DNA of 64,000 nt from CATOSP01 sp965204715 (lineage in GTDB: Bacteria; Chloroflexota; Dehalococcoidia; Lucifugimonadales; UBA3495), in contig OZ242009.1 in assembly GCA_965204715.1 (NCBI GenBank), positions 372,001 to 436,000 on the forward strand, given 5' to 3'. The stretch's first letter is position 1. Each line of letters starts with the position of its first letter. Made by a program: the position numbers and the translations under genes. This document shows, piece by piece, positions 9,082 through 17,517 of this stretch. The notes beneath the pieces are model-generated. The model searched no databases and was not told the DNA's origin. It was given only the letters and a program-made list of their open reading frames with translations.

Positions 9082-9118
9082 GCCCCCGGCAGCACATCAC
9101 GAGCCGGGGGCTTCACTT
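9082..9118 (+). terminator. Rho-independent-type terminator of importer operon copy 1
   Basis: GCCCCCGGC pairs with GCCGGGGGC (9 bp, 12-base loop), followed by TTCACTTT. Lies about 30 bases after the last permease gene. Copy 2 has the matching structure at 13502. Confidence 0.75.
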
Positions 9119-9309
9119 TGATCTGGGCAACACCTGCTCTTCCAACGCAACCCTGGCACGAGGGTATTGAAGCTACAGAGAAACCCTCGATATAGCCTCA
9201 ATCACTGCACCCCATAGGATATCGAATCGCGCATATCTACACACAATAATTACATCTATTACTGATACTATACGGGCAATACTATTATTATAACAGGATA
9301 TAATTCTTA

Positions 9310-9339
9310 TTGACACTCGCATTATGTTTATCATATATT
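9310..9339 (+). promoter_or_regulatory. Sigma-70-type promoter of importer operon copy 2
   Basis: TTGACA (9310-9315), 18 bases, TATATT (9334-9339): the same boxes and spacing as copy 1. Start of transcription would be near 9346. The leader CACTGGTGGTCAACATCGAA is almost the same as in copy 1. About 120 bases of AT-rich DNA precede it. The rest of 9119-9309 shows no gene. Confidence 0.75.
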
Positions 9340-9418
9340 CTTGCGCACACTTTGGCCCTTAATCACTGGTGGTCAACATCGAATTCGTTCACTACTAGCA
9401 AAAGGAGGCCAGGAAACC

Positions 9419-11278
9419 GTGCTGAGACGACGCGGGAAGTTCCAATTGAGAACACCACACCACACCACCATACCGGCCGGAGAGCGGCGGATAAGACCCG
9501 TCCCCCGATGGACCGCTTGGACTTTGACTCTAGCAGCCCTGACGGCCCTGTTCATCGTGGCCTGCGGCGGGGCGGAACCGGCCGCGCCAGCCGCCCCCGC
9601 TTCGGTTGCGGAACCGACGGCCGTACCCCGGCAGGAACCTACGGCGGGGATCGCGCCCACCAAGGCTATGGAGCAGAAGGCCGAACCCACCCAGGCCCCT
9701 GCGCCGCAGACCGAGGTCGAGAGCGCCCGCGACAGAGTCGTCATCGTGACCAACGAGGAGCCGACTACACTGGGAGCCGCCAGTCAAAACTGCGGCGGCA
9801 ACATCCAGAACACGGTCTGCGATGACATTGCCAGCGATCCCCTGACCTGGATAGACAGCGAGACCTTCGAGGTGGTGCCGCTCCAGCAGGTGGAAAGCTG
9901 GGAGCAGATCGACCCGCACCGCTGGCGCTTCTACCTGAGGGACGGCGTCACGTTCCACAACGGCGCGCCCTGGAACGCTGAGCAGGCCAAGTTCTGGATT
10001 GACTTCTTCGGCGACGAGGAGACCAGCGGCCACGGCAACGGCAATGACTTCAGCTTCCACGGGGTCATCGGCGGCGAAGTGGTGGATAACCTGACCTTGG
10101 ACGTGGTGTGCAAGCTGGCCTGCCCCATTCTGCCGCGCACGGTAATCTTCACCAAGTTCCAGGACGTGGGCTGGTACGAGCAGGCGACACCGGACGAAGT
10201 CGAGACGATGACCGTGGGCCTTGGGCCCTACAAGATCGTCGAGTGGCAGCGGGGCATCCAGGTTGAGCTGGAGAAGAACGAGAACTACATGGCCAACACG
10301 GCCCCCGACGCCAGGGCGCCGATTTTGCAAACGGTCATACAACAGTGGCGCAACGAGCCGCTGGTGCGCGCCGCCATGCTGGAGGCCGGAGAAGCGGACT
10401 GGGCAGAGATCAACCTGGACGATGTGAGCCGTGTCCCCAAGTACAAGGTGGCAACCAACAACGAGGCCTACGTATACACGATAGACACGGTCTATCATCC
10501 GGAGCTTGCCAAGGTTGAGGTGCGCGAGGCGCTGAACTTGGCCATCGACTGCGATAAGCTGATGAAGCAGCTTTACAACGACCTGCTGCAATGCTACGGC
10601 AATATCGCCCAGAAGGGCACCGTCGGCATTACCGACGAGAACTCCAAGCCCTACGGTTACGATCCGGACCGCGCCAGGGAACTGCTGAATCAGGCCAACT
10701 ATGACCCGGCCAACGAGATCGTTCTCAGCCAACGGTCACAGCGTGTCCCCAAGGACGTGGAGTACGGCGAGGCGGTGGTCTCCTACTGGCGGGAAGTGGG
10801 AATCAACGCCAAGCTGAACGTGGTAGAGTCGAAGGTGCATGGCGACATTGGGAGGTCCAGTTGTGCCCGGGGACGCACAAAGACTGAGATATACGCGGCT
10901 CCCGGGGAGACCCTGCTGGAGAAGTGCCGCGGCCTGGGTCCATCCGAACCCCTCTTCAAGTCGTCCCACCTGACCGCACCGGCCACTTCCACCGAGTCGC
11001 TGGACTTCTCCCGACAGGCCATCCTACGCAATAGCTGCTTCACCAGCGGGAAGATTTGCTACGACGACCTGGAGGAGAAAATCGAGATTGCGATGGCCAC
11101 GGACACGGGCCCCCTGCGCAAGCAGCGCATGGAGGAAATTGCCGACTACGTTCACAACAACTTCCACTTCGTTCCCAACTTTATGAACGTGGTGGTATAC
11201 GGGATGTCGGCCAACCTGGAGTGGGAGCCCAACTACGCTCCGAGGATCCGGGCCAACACCATGTACTTCAGCAAGTAG
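9419..11278 (+). CDS. ABC transporter family 5 extracellular solute-binding lipoprotein (copy 2)
   Basis: 619 residues from GTG at 9419, chosen because AAAGGAGG stands before it and the context equals copy 1. An upstream in-frame TTG at 9341 lies two bases after the -10 box, before the transcription start, so it is rejected. Compared with copy 1 it carries an insertion TPHHTTIPAGERRIRPVPR before the signal helix; the lipobox is again FIVAC. SBP_bac_5 domain with the same landmarks (VCDDIASDPLTWID, LRDGVTFHNG, LGPYKIVEWQRG, YGNIAQKGTVGI) and the same cysteine pairs. Divergence is spread along the protein, so ligand preference may differ from copy 1. Confidence 0.92.
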   Translation: MLRRRGKFQLRTPHHTTIPAGERRIRPVPRWTAWTLTLAALTALFIVACGGAEPAAPAAPASVAEPTAVPRQEPTAGIAPTKAMEQKAEPTQAPAPQTEVESARDRVVIVTNEEPTTLGAASQNCGGNIQNTVCDDIASDPLTWIDSETFEVVPLQQVESWEQIDPHRWRFYLRDGVTFHNGAPWNAEQAKFWIDFFGDEETSGHGNGNDFSFHGVIGGEVVDNLTLDVVCKLACPILPRTVIFTKFQDVGWYEQATPDEVETMTVGLGPYKIVEWQRGIQVELEKNENYMANTAPDARAPILQTVIQQWRNEPLVRAAMLEAGEADWAEINLDDVSRVPKYKVATNNEAYVYTIDTVYHPELAKVEVREALNLAIDCDKLMKQLYNDLLQCYGNIAQKGTVGITDENSKPYGYDPDRARELLNQANYDPANEIVLSQRSQRVPKDVEYGEAVVSYWREVGINAKLNVVESKVHGDIGRSSCARGRTKTEIYAAPGETLLEKCRGLGPSEPLFKSSHLTAPATSTESLDFSRQAILRNSCFTSGKICYDDLEEKIEIAMATDTGPLRKQRMEEIADYVHNNFHFVPNFMNVVVYGMSANLEWEPNYAPRIRANTMYFSK

Positions 11279-11307
11279 GGCGAAGGGCTGATACGGGGAT
11301 ACCTGAA

Positions 11308-11338
11308 GCCTTGTCCCGGAGAACATCCGGGGCAAGGC
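11308..11338 (+). promoter_or_regulatory. Intercistronic stem-loop after binding-protein gene, copy 2
   Basis: GCCTTGTCCCGG pairs with CCGGGGCAAGGC (12 bp with one G-U, 7-base loop); no T-run. Same place as the hairpin at 6923-6959 in copy 1 although the sequence is different, which suggests that the structure is kept for a purpose. Confidence 0.65.
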
Positions 11339-11381
11339 GGTTGAGCTTTCCGCCCGATAAGGACCAGGCAAGGAATACGCA

Positions 11382-12311
11382 GTGCGCAATTACATGATCC
11401 GCAGGGCCGGTCACTCAGTATTCATCGTCCTGGGGCTGATGGCGTTGCTCTTCTTCGCCATCAACGTTCTCGGCGACCCGGTTGAGCTACTTCTCGGCGA
11501 CGATGTGACGGACCAGCAGATCGAGGCAATACGCGCCCAGTACGGCTTCGACCGGCCCCTTTACGAGCGATTCACCGAATTCTTCGTCAACATTTTCAGA
11601 GCAGACTTTGGCCGGTCCTACCGGTTCCACCTGGAAGCCCGTGACCTGGTAATGGAGAGGCTGCCCAACACCGCCCTGCTGGCTTTAGTGGCCTGGTCGC
11701 TGGGCGCATTGGGCATCCCCATCGGTATGTTGGCGGCAAGGCGTCCCAGGGGGATCATGGACCGGGTGGTCAACGTGCTGTCCTTCGCCGTAATCTCGGT
11801 GCCGGACTTCTGGCTGGCCCTGATGATCATTCTGGTATTGGCGGTCCAACTGGACCTGTTCCCCACATCAGGGTTCCAGGGGTTAGGTCCGGGAGGCTGG
11901 AAGTATCTGATACTGCCGGCAATAGCCCTGTGTCCCAGGGTGATGGGGCGCAATGCCCAGATCACGAGGGCCGTTATGATCGACGAGATGGGCAAGCAGT
12001 ACGTCTCCACCGCGCGGGCCAAGGGGCTGGCCGAGCGGGCCGTGCTATGGGGCCACGTGCTGAAGAACGCATCCATCGCCATCGTGACTGTAATGGGCGC
12101 GGAAATGGCCGGGTTTATGAATGGGGCCACCATCACCGAGACCATATTTGCATGGCCTGGCTTGGGGAAGTTACTGATAGACTCAATCTACGTAAGAGAC
12201 CTGCCGGTAATCACTGCAACGGTGTTCACAGTGGCTCTGATGGTTATGGTCATCAACCTGATAGTTGACCTCATATACACCTGGCTGGACCCCCGCATCT
12301 CGTACAAATAG
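11382..12311 (+). CDS. Peptide-type ABC transporter permease, DppB/OppB family (copy 2)
   Basis: 309 residues, same length as copy 1. GTG start (MRNYMIRRAGHS), first membrane helix VFIVLGLMALLFFAINVL, EAA loop YVSTARAKGLAERAVLWGHV identical to copy 1. Differences cluster in the periplasmic loop and second helix. Inner-membrane channel subunit of the second importer. Confidence 0.93.
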   Translation: MRNYMIRRAGHSVFIVLGLMALLFFAINVLGDPVELLLGDDVTDQQIEAIRAQYGFDRPLYERFTEFFVNIFRADFGRSYRFHLEARDLVMERLPNTALLALVAWSLGALGIPIGMLAARRPRGIMDRVVNVLSFAVISVPDFWLALMIILVLAVQLDLFPTSGFQGLGPGGWKYLILPAIALCPRVMGRNAQITRAVMIDEMGKQYVSTARAKGLAERAVLWGHVLKNASIAIVTVMGAEMAGFMNGATITETIFAWPGLGKLLIDSIYVRDLPVITATVFTVALMVMVINLIVDLIYTWLDPRISYK

Positions 12312-12360
12312 CAGGGGCAATTCTTCCTATAGAGGATGTGTGAAAAGCGGGTTGGACCCT

Positions 12361-12436
12361 TCCCGTCATTCCCACGAGAGGAGGAATCAATGTTTGCAGG
12401 CTGTGGACTCCCGCTTTCGCGGGACAGACGGTGGGC
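12361..12436. repeat. Palindromic mobile-type repeat inserted in operon copy 2
   Basis: The spacer between the two permease genes is 172 bases here but only 40 in copy 1; the difference is this element. It begins CCGTCATTCCCACGAGAGG and ends CCCGCTTTCGCGGGACAGAC, i.e. the two ends are inverted forms of the family I block, which gives a small hairpin-forming, MITE-like unit of about 70 bases. It carries no open frame of its own and breaks no gene. Confidence 0.65.
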
Positions 12437-12483
12437 AGTTTCCATACATCTTCCTAACGGGCTCTCGTGGATAAGGTAACGAC

Positions 12484-13473
12484 GTGCAAGATTCCGCAGT
12501 AGGACTGGAGCGCAGAGTAAACCCGGTGGCTGCCGTATGGCAGCACCCGTTATTTCAGGCGTTCCTGAACGACCGGATTACCTTGATCTCAGCGTTGTTC
12601 ATCTTGCTGGTGGTCGTAGCCGTGGTACTGGCCCCGCTCACGGCGCCGCACAAGCCCGAGGAGCAGCAACTGGACCTTCGCCATTTGCCCCCTTTCTCAT
12701 CCGGAATGGCGATAGTCAAAGAGACGACGGCCAGGGATGTCCAGGAGAAAAGGTACTACCTATTGGGAACTGATCACTTGGGCAGGGACTTGGTGAGCCG
12801 GCTGATCTACGGGGGACGCATTTCTATAGCAGTGGGCTTTTTGGGAGTGCTGGTTTCCGGCGCTCTGGGCGTATTCCTGGGAATGGTGGCGGGTTATTAC
12901 AAGGGAATAATCGATGATGTGGTGATGAGAGCGGTGGATGTGTTCATGTCCGTGCCGCTGCTGTTCCTGGCGCTGATGGTCATATTCGTGCTTGGCCCCA
13001 GCTTCAAAAACATCATCATCGTTTTCGCGGTAGCCCGGTGGATGCTCTACTGCCGGATTACGCGGGGAGTGGTGATGTCTCTGCGGGAACAGAGTTTCAT
13101 CGATGCGGCACGCGCCGTCGGGTGCAGCGACTGGCGTATCCTGACCCGGCACATGCTGCCCAACCTGTTCACCCCGATTCTCACCCTGGCCGCGCTGGAC
13201 GTCCCCGCGAATATATTGACCGAGTCGGCCTTGAGCTTTCTGGGGCTGGGCATCCAACCCCCGGAGTCGTCGTGGGGTCTTATGTTGTCGTCCGGGCGTG
13301 AGTACATCACCTCGGCCTGGTGGATAGTCGTGGTGCCGGGAATGGCCATCTTCCTGACGGCCCTGTCTTTCAACCTGTTCGGAGTATGGCTGCGGGCGGT
13401 CAGCGACCCTCTTCAGCGGTGGCGCTGGCTGAGACAGACCAAGGAGTCCAAAGAGGCGGGGATACAGTTCTAA
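12484..13473 (+). CDS. Peptide-type ABC transporter permease, DppC/OppC family (copy 2)
   Basis: 329 residues, GTG start at 12484. Motifs LGTDHLGRDLVSRLIYGGR, DAARAVGCSDWRILTRHML and FLGLGIQPPESSWG match copy 1 position by position. Six predicted membrane helices. Last gene of the second operon; no ATPase gene follows, so both importers must borrow a DppD/F-type ATPase made elsewhere. Confidence 0.93.
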   Translation: MQDSAVGLERRVNPVAAVWQHPLFQAFLNDRITLISALFILLVVVAVVLAPLTAPHKPEEQQLDLRHLPPFSSGMAIVKETTARDVQEKRYYLLGTDHLGRDLVSRLIYGGRISIAVGFLGVLVSGALGVFLGMVAGYYKGIIDDVVMRAVDVFMSVPLLFLALMVIFVLGPSFKNIIIVFAVARWMLYCRITRGVVMSLREQSFIDAARAVGCSDWRILTRHMLPNLFTPILTLAALDVPANILTESALSFLGLGIQPPESSWGLMLSSGREYITSAWWIVVVPGMAIFLTALSFNLFGVWLRAVSDPLQRWRWLRQTKESKEAGIQF

Positions 13474-13501
13474 ACGTTAGTCCAAGGTGATTGCATCAGC
13501 G

Positions 13502-13529
13502 CCCCCGGCGTCTTCATGCCGGGGGTTTT
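13502..13529 (+). terminator. Rho-independent terminator of importer operon copy 2
   Basis: CCCCCGGC pairs with GCCGGGGG (8 bp, loop GTCTTCAT), directly followed by TTTTGCTTT. The bases before it (ATTGCATCA) also match copy 1. The remaining 250 bases to the next gene show nothing definite. Confidence 0.85.
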
Positions 13530-13786
13530 GCTTTGGTGGGGCAGAGGCAGGTACAAGCGAACTGTGCAGTCCTGGTGGGAGGAACGCCTCTGCTCCCGTG
13601 GATAATCGCATTCACGGGTATGAAGGCCCTGCGCTTAAGACGGGTTCCCACGGAGTGTGGACAGCCCATACCCGTGGGCATGCAGGTTTTGGCACTGGAG
13701 TACCCGGCGGGTACGTTGTAATATACGGATATGCTGTCGCCAGGCAGCAAGGAGCAGATATTGAAGCGGGGGAGTGAGACTTATAT

Positions 13787-16057
13787 ATGACCTCGAATAT
13801 AGTCCTGTCCAATGTTGAGTACAAGGTGGTTGGGAAGCGGCCCATACGCCATGACGGGGTGGACAAGGTGACCGGCAAGGCCCAGTACGGGGCCGACATT
13901 CGCCTGCCGGGACACCTCCACGGCAAAGTGCTGCGCAGCCCCCACGCCCATGCCCGCATAAAGTCCATAGATACCTCCAGGGCAGAGGCACATCCAGGGG
14001 TGCTGGCGGTGGCCACCGCCAAGGACCTAGCCCCGGTGCCGGACCTGCTGGCCGAAATCGGCGAGGAGGCTGTCCTTAGCCTCAAGTACCTGAGCAACAA
14101 CGTTCTGGCCGGGGACAAGGCGCTCTACAAGGGCCACGCGGTGGCAGCAGTGGCGGCCGACAACCCCCACGTCGCGGAAGAGGCCCTGAAGCTGATCGAA
14201 GTGGACTACGAAGTGCTGCCCGCGGTGACCAACGCCGAGGATGCGATGAGTTCCGACGCGCCCATTCTCCACGAGCACATGACCACCGCCAGCTTCGACG
14301 ACCGGTTCCCCAAGCAGACCAACATCGCCAGCTATCAGCAGCTATCGCTGGGCGACATCGAGGAAGGTTTCGCCCAGGCGGATGTGGTGGTGGAGCGGGA
14401 GTTCCGCACCAAGACGGTGCACCAGGGCTACATCGAGCCTCAGAGCGCCACCGCATCCTGGGGCCACGACGGCCGGCTGACCATCTGGAACAGCTCCCAG
14501 AACCCCTTCGGCATCCGCGACAACGTGGCGCGGATTCTGGGGATATCCTCCTCGAAGATCAAGTTGGTGCCGATGGAAATCGGCGGCGGTTTCGGCGGCA
14601 AGCTGGCCGCATACCTGGAGCCAGTGGCAGCGGTACTGTCGAGGAAGACCGGGCATCCGGTGAAGGTGTCCATGAGCCGCGCCGACGTGCTGGAAGCAAC
14701 GGGCCCCACGTCAGGCTCCTACATGAAGGCCAAGATCGGAGCGACCAGGGACGGGAAAATAGTTGCCACACAGGCGTACCTGGCCTTCGAGGCGGGAGCA
14801 TATCCCGGCTCACCCATCGGGGGCGCGACGGCCTGCATGACCACGCCCTACGACATTCCCAACGTACAGCTTGACGGCTATGACGTCGTAACCAACAAGC
14901 CCAAGACCGCGGCATACCGCGCTCCGGGCGCTCCCCTCGGCTGCTTCGCCGTGGAGATCCTTGTCGACGAGCTGGCGGAGAAGCTGGAAATTGACCCCCT
15001 GGAGTTCCGTCTGCGCAACGCTGCCGAGCAGGGCACCCGCCGGGCCGACGGCACGGTGAACCCGGTTATCGGCGCGGTGGAGGTTATGGATGCAGTCAAG
15101 GACCACCCGCACTACAACACACCGTTGACGGGCAAGAACCAGGGGCGCGGCCTCGCCGTGGGCTTCTGGCGGAACAACAGCGGTCCGTCCTGTGCAATAG
15201 CCAATGTAAACCCCGACGGCACAGTGATGCTGGTGGAAGGTTCGGTGGACATCGGGGGCTCGCGGGTGGTGATAGCCCAGCAGCTTGCCGAGGTGCTGGG
15301 CATCCCGGTGGAGGACGTGTTCCCCGAGGTGGTGGACACCGACACCATCGGCTACACTTCCCTGACCGCAGGCAGCGGCGTCGCATTCAAGACGGGCTGG
15401 GCCGCATACGAGGCGGGTCAGGACATCCGGCGGCAGCTTGTGGAGCGGGCCGCGCTGCTGTGGGAGACGGACCCGGAGAACGTAGAGTACGTTGACGGCG
15501 CGCTACAGCACAAGTCTGACGCCGAGCTGAGGATGACGTTCAAGGAACTGGCCCCCAGGCTGAACGACACGGGCGGCCCCGTGGTGGGCCGGGGCAATGT
15601 CAATCCCAGGGGTGCGGGCGGCTCCTTCACCGCAACGCTGGTGGACGTCGATGTTGACCCCGAGACCGGCAAGGCGCAGGTGCTCCGCTGCACCGTGTTC
15701 CAGGACGCGGGCAAGGCCATCCACCCCAGCTACGTAGAGGGGCAGATGCAGGGCGGAACGGTGCAGGGCATAGGTTGGGCGCTCAACGAAGAGTACGTGA
15801 TGAGCGACAACGGCGAACTGCTCAACTCCAGCCTGCTGGACTACCGGATGATGACCAGCCTGGACCTTCCCATGATCGACACGGTGATCGTGGAAGTGGC
15901 CAACCCAGGCCATCCCTTCGGCATCAGGGGAGTCGGCGAGGCATCCATCGTCCCTCCAATGGGCGCGGTCGCCAACGCCATTCACCACGCAACCGGAGTG
16001 CGGGTGGAAGGCCTGCCCCTGAACCCCGGAGTGTTGCAGAGCGCAATCGAGGGCTAG
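13787..16057 (+). CDS. Xanthine-dehydrogenase-family molybdopterin-binding large subunit
   Basis: 756 residues, usual length for the catalytic subunit. Residues about 20-130 form the aldehyde oxidase/xanthine dehydrogenase a/b hammerhead domain (DGVDKVTGKAQYGADI, HAHARIKSIDT); the rest is the molybdopterin-binding part with GGGFGGK (about residue 265), AYRAPGAP, and the base-catalyst region GVGEAS near the end. AYRAPG rather than AYRCSFR argues against CO dehydrogenase. The enzyme hydroxylates a heteroaromatic or aldehyde using a Mo cofactor and normally needs an FAD subunit and a 2Fe-2S subunit. Neither is adjacent, which is odd. Followed by a strong terminator. Confidence 0.9.
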   Translation: MTSNIVLSNVEYKVVGKRPIRHDGVDKVTGKAQYGADIRLPGHLHGKVLRSPHAHARIKSIDTSRAEAHPGVLAVATAKDLAPVPDLLAEIGEEAVLSLKYLSNNVLAGDKALYKGHAVAAVAADNPHVAEEALKLIEVDYEVLPAVTNAEDAMSSDAPILHEHMTTASFDDRFPKQTNIASYQQLSLGDIEEGFAQADVVVEREFRTKTVHQGYIEPQSATASWGHDGRLTIWNSSQNPFGIRDNVARILGISSSKIKLVPMEIGGGFGGKLAAYLEPVAAVLSRKTGHPVKVSMSRADVLEATGPTSGSYMKAKIGATRDGKIVATQAYLAFEAGAYPGSPIGGATACMTTPYDIPNVQLDGYDVVTNKPKTAAYRAPGAPLGCFAVEILVDELAEKLEIDPLEFRLRNAAEQGTRRADGTVNPVIGAVEVMDAVKDHPHYNTPLTGKNQGRGLAVGFWRNNSGPSCAIANVNPDGTVMLVEGSVDIGGSRVVIAQQLAEVLGIPVEDVFPEVVDTDTIGYTSLTAGSGVAFKTGWAAYEAGQDIRRQLVERAALLWETDPENVEYVDGALQHKSDAELRMTFKELAPRLNDTGGPVVGRGNVNPRGAGGSFTATLVDVDVDPETGKAQVLRCTVFQDAGKAIHPSYVEGQMQGGTVQGIGWALNEEYVMSDNGELLNSSLLDYRMMTSLDLPMIDTVIVEVANPGHPFGIRGVGEASIVPPMGAVANAIHHATGVRVEGLPLNPGVLQSAIEG

Positions 16058-16107
16058 GCTTGCCTGGCCCTCACCGGAGGCGGGCGCAACCCCCCATGAA
16101 TTGTAGC

Positions 16108-16137
16108 TGAGGGGGCCGAATATCGGCCCCCTCATTT
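16108..16137 (+). terminator. Terminator after the molybdenum hydroxylase gene
   Basis: TGAGGGGGCCG pairs with CGGCCCCCTCA (11 bp, loop AATAT), then TTTGCACCTTT. About 50 bases after the stop codon. Confidence 0.75.
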
Positions 16138-16146
16138 GCACCTTTA

Positions 16147-16155
16147 TGTTATACT
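16147..16155 (+). promoter_or_regulatory. Extended -10 promoter candidate for argJ
   Basis: TGTTATACT: a TGN extension followed by TATACT at 16150-16155, 48 bases before the argJ start. No good -35 box is visible because the terminator hairpin occupies that place. Confidence 0.45.
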
Positions 16156-16202
16156 CCAGCCTCTTACAGCAACATATTTCGTGACCCAGGGGACGGTTTT
16201 AG

Positions 16203-17423
16203 ATGGCTGGCGCAGTCAGGTTTATAGCCAACGGGACGATCACCAACGCGGGCGGGTTTCAGGCCGGGGCCACCTATGCCGGGCTGAAGACCTTTTCCGA
16301 GGACAAGCTGGACCTGGGGATAATACTTTCCGACGCCCCCTGTACCGCCGCCGGAGTATTCACCACCAACGCCATCAAATCACCCTCGGTCACCGTGACT
16401 CAGGAACACGTGGAGGCCGGCCCCGTCAGGGCGCTGATTGTCAATGCAGGGATCGCCAACACCTGCGTCGGGGAGCAGGGCTACACCGACGCCAAGGAAA
16501 TGACAATTCTGGCCGCCCGACGCCTGGGAATCCGCACCGAAGAGGTGTTGGTATGCAGCACCGGCGTCATTGGGGTGGAGCTCCCCATGTCGCTCATCCG
16601 CACCGGGGTGGAGCAGATAGACCTCTCGGCCAGCGGCGGTCACGACGTGGCCAGGGCCATGATGACCACTGACACCCGGCCTAAGGAAGTCGCCGTCACT
16701 TTTGACATCGGCGGCCGGCGGGTGAATATGGGCGGCGTGGTCAAGGGTTCAGGAATGATCCATCCCAACATGGCGACCATGCTGTCATTCGTCACCACCG
16801 ACGCCGCGGTTGAAGGCAACTTCCTACAGGACACTCTCAGAGAGGTTGCCGACGCATCCTTCAACATGATGACCGTGGACGGGGACACCAGTACCAACGA
16901 CACGGTGCTGGTGATGGCCAACAGCACGGCCGGCAACAACCCGGTTACGGCGGGCACCCCCGACGCTGAGACATTCAAGGAAGCGCTGCTCCAGGTCTGC
17001 GTTCACCTGGCCAAGGAACTGGCCCGCGACGGCGAGGGGTCGGGAGACCGGCTGATTATCGTAGAGGTAGCCGGGGCTGAAAGCATTGCTGACGCGCGCA
17101 TGGCAGCGCGCACGATCGCCTCATCCAGCCTGGTCAAGTCCGCGGTCCACGGCAGGGACCCCAACTGGGGGCGCATCCTGATGGCGCTGGGACGCAGCGG
17201 AGCGGCGGTGGAGGAGAGCAAGGTCGACCTGTTCATCAACGGCGTGTGCATCATGCAGGGCGGGCTGCCCATACCCTTCCACCGGGATGCGGTGGTGGCG
17301 CTGATGGGAGGTTCGGAGGTGACATTCCGGTTGGAGTTGGGCCTGGGCGATGGAGATGCCACAGCCTGGGGCTGCCCGCTTACCGAAGAGTACGTAGTAA
17401 TCAACAGCGCGTACACCACCTGA
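16203..17423 (+). CDS. argJ: Bifunctional ornithine acetyltransferase / N-acetylglutamate synthase
   Basis: 406 residues, normal for ArgJ. It moves the acetyl group from N-acetylornithine to glutamate, closing the acetyl cycle of arginine synthesis in the cytoplasm. The self-cleavage site is clear: KGSGMIHPNMATMLSFVTTD, with cleavage expected between Ala191 and the nucleophile Thr192. The oxyanion-type Thr-Gly pair (CSTGVIG, about residues 118-124) and the carboxy-terminal VHGRDPNWGRI are also present. Begins an argJ-argB pair; argB starts about 95 bases further on. Confidence 0.97.
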   Translation: MAGAVRFIANGTITNAGGFQAGATYAGLKTFSEDKLDLGIILSDAPCTAAGVFTTNAIKSPSVTVTQEHVEAGPVRALIVNAGIANTCVGEQGYTDAKEMTILAARRLGIRTEEVLVCSTGVIGVELPMSLIRTGVEQIDLSASGGHDVARAMMTTDTRPKEVAVTFDIGGRRVNMGGVVKGSGMIHPNMATMLSFVTTDAAVEGNFLQDTLREVADASFNMMTVDGDTSTNDTVLVMANSTAGNNPVTAGTPDAETFKEALLQVCVHLAKELARDGEGSGDRLIIVEVAGAESIADARMAARTIASSSLVKSAVHGRDPNWGRILMALGRSGAAVEESKVDLFINGVCIMQGGLPIPFHRDAVVALMGGSEVTFRLELGLGDGDATAWGCPLTEEYVVINSAYTT

Positions 17424-17517
17424 GAAACACGGGTATCCTGCCCGTCTGAGACCGCGGCATGTCAGCAGTCCCTGGCCGCTACTCCTATCCGCTCCAGTCC
17501 CTATAGAAGACAGGCCC

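Noticed and set aside
9341..9418. In-frame TTG start 78 bases upstream of the second binding-protein gene
   Set aside because: It lies between the -10 box and the expected transcription start and lacks a ribosome-binding site; GTG 9419 matches copy 1.
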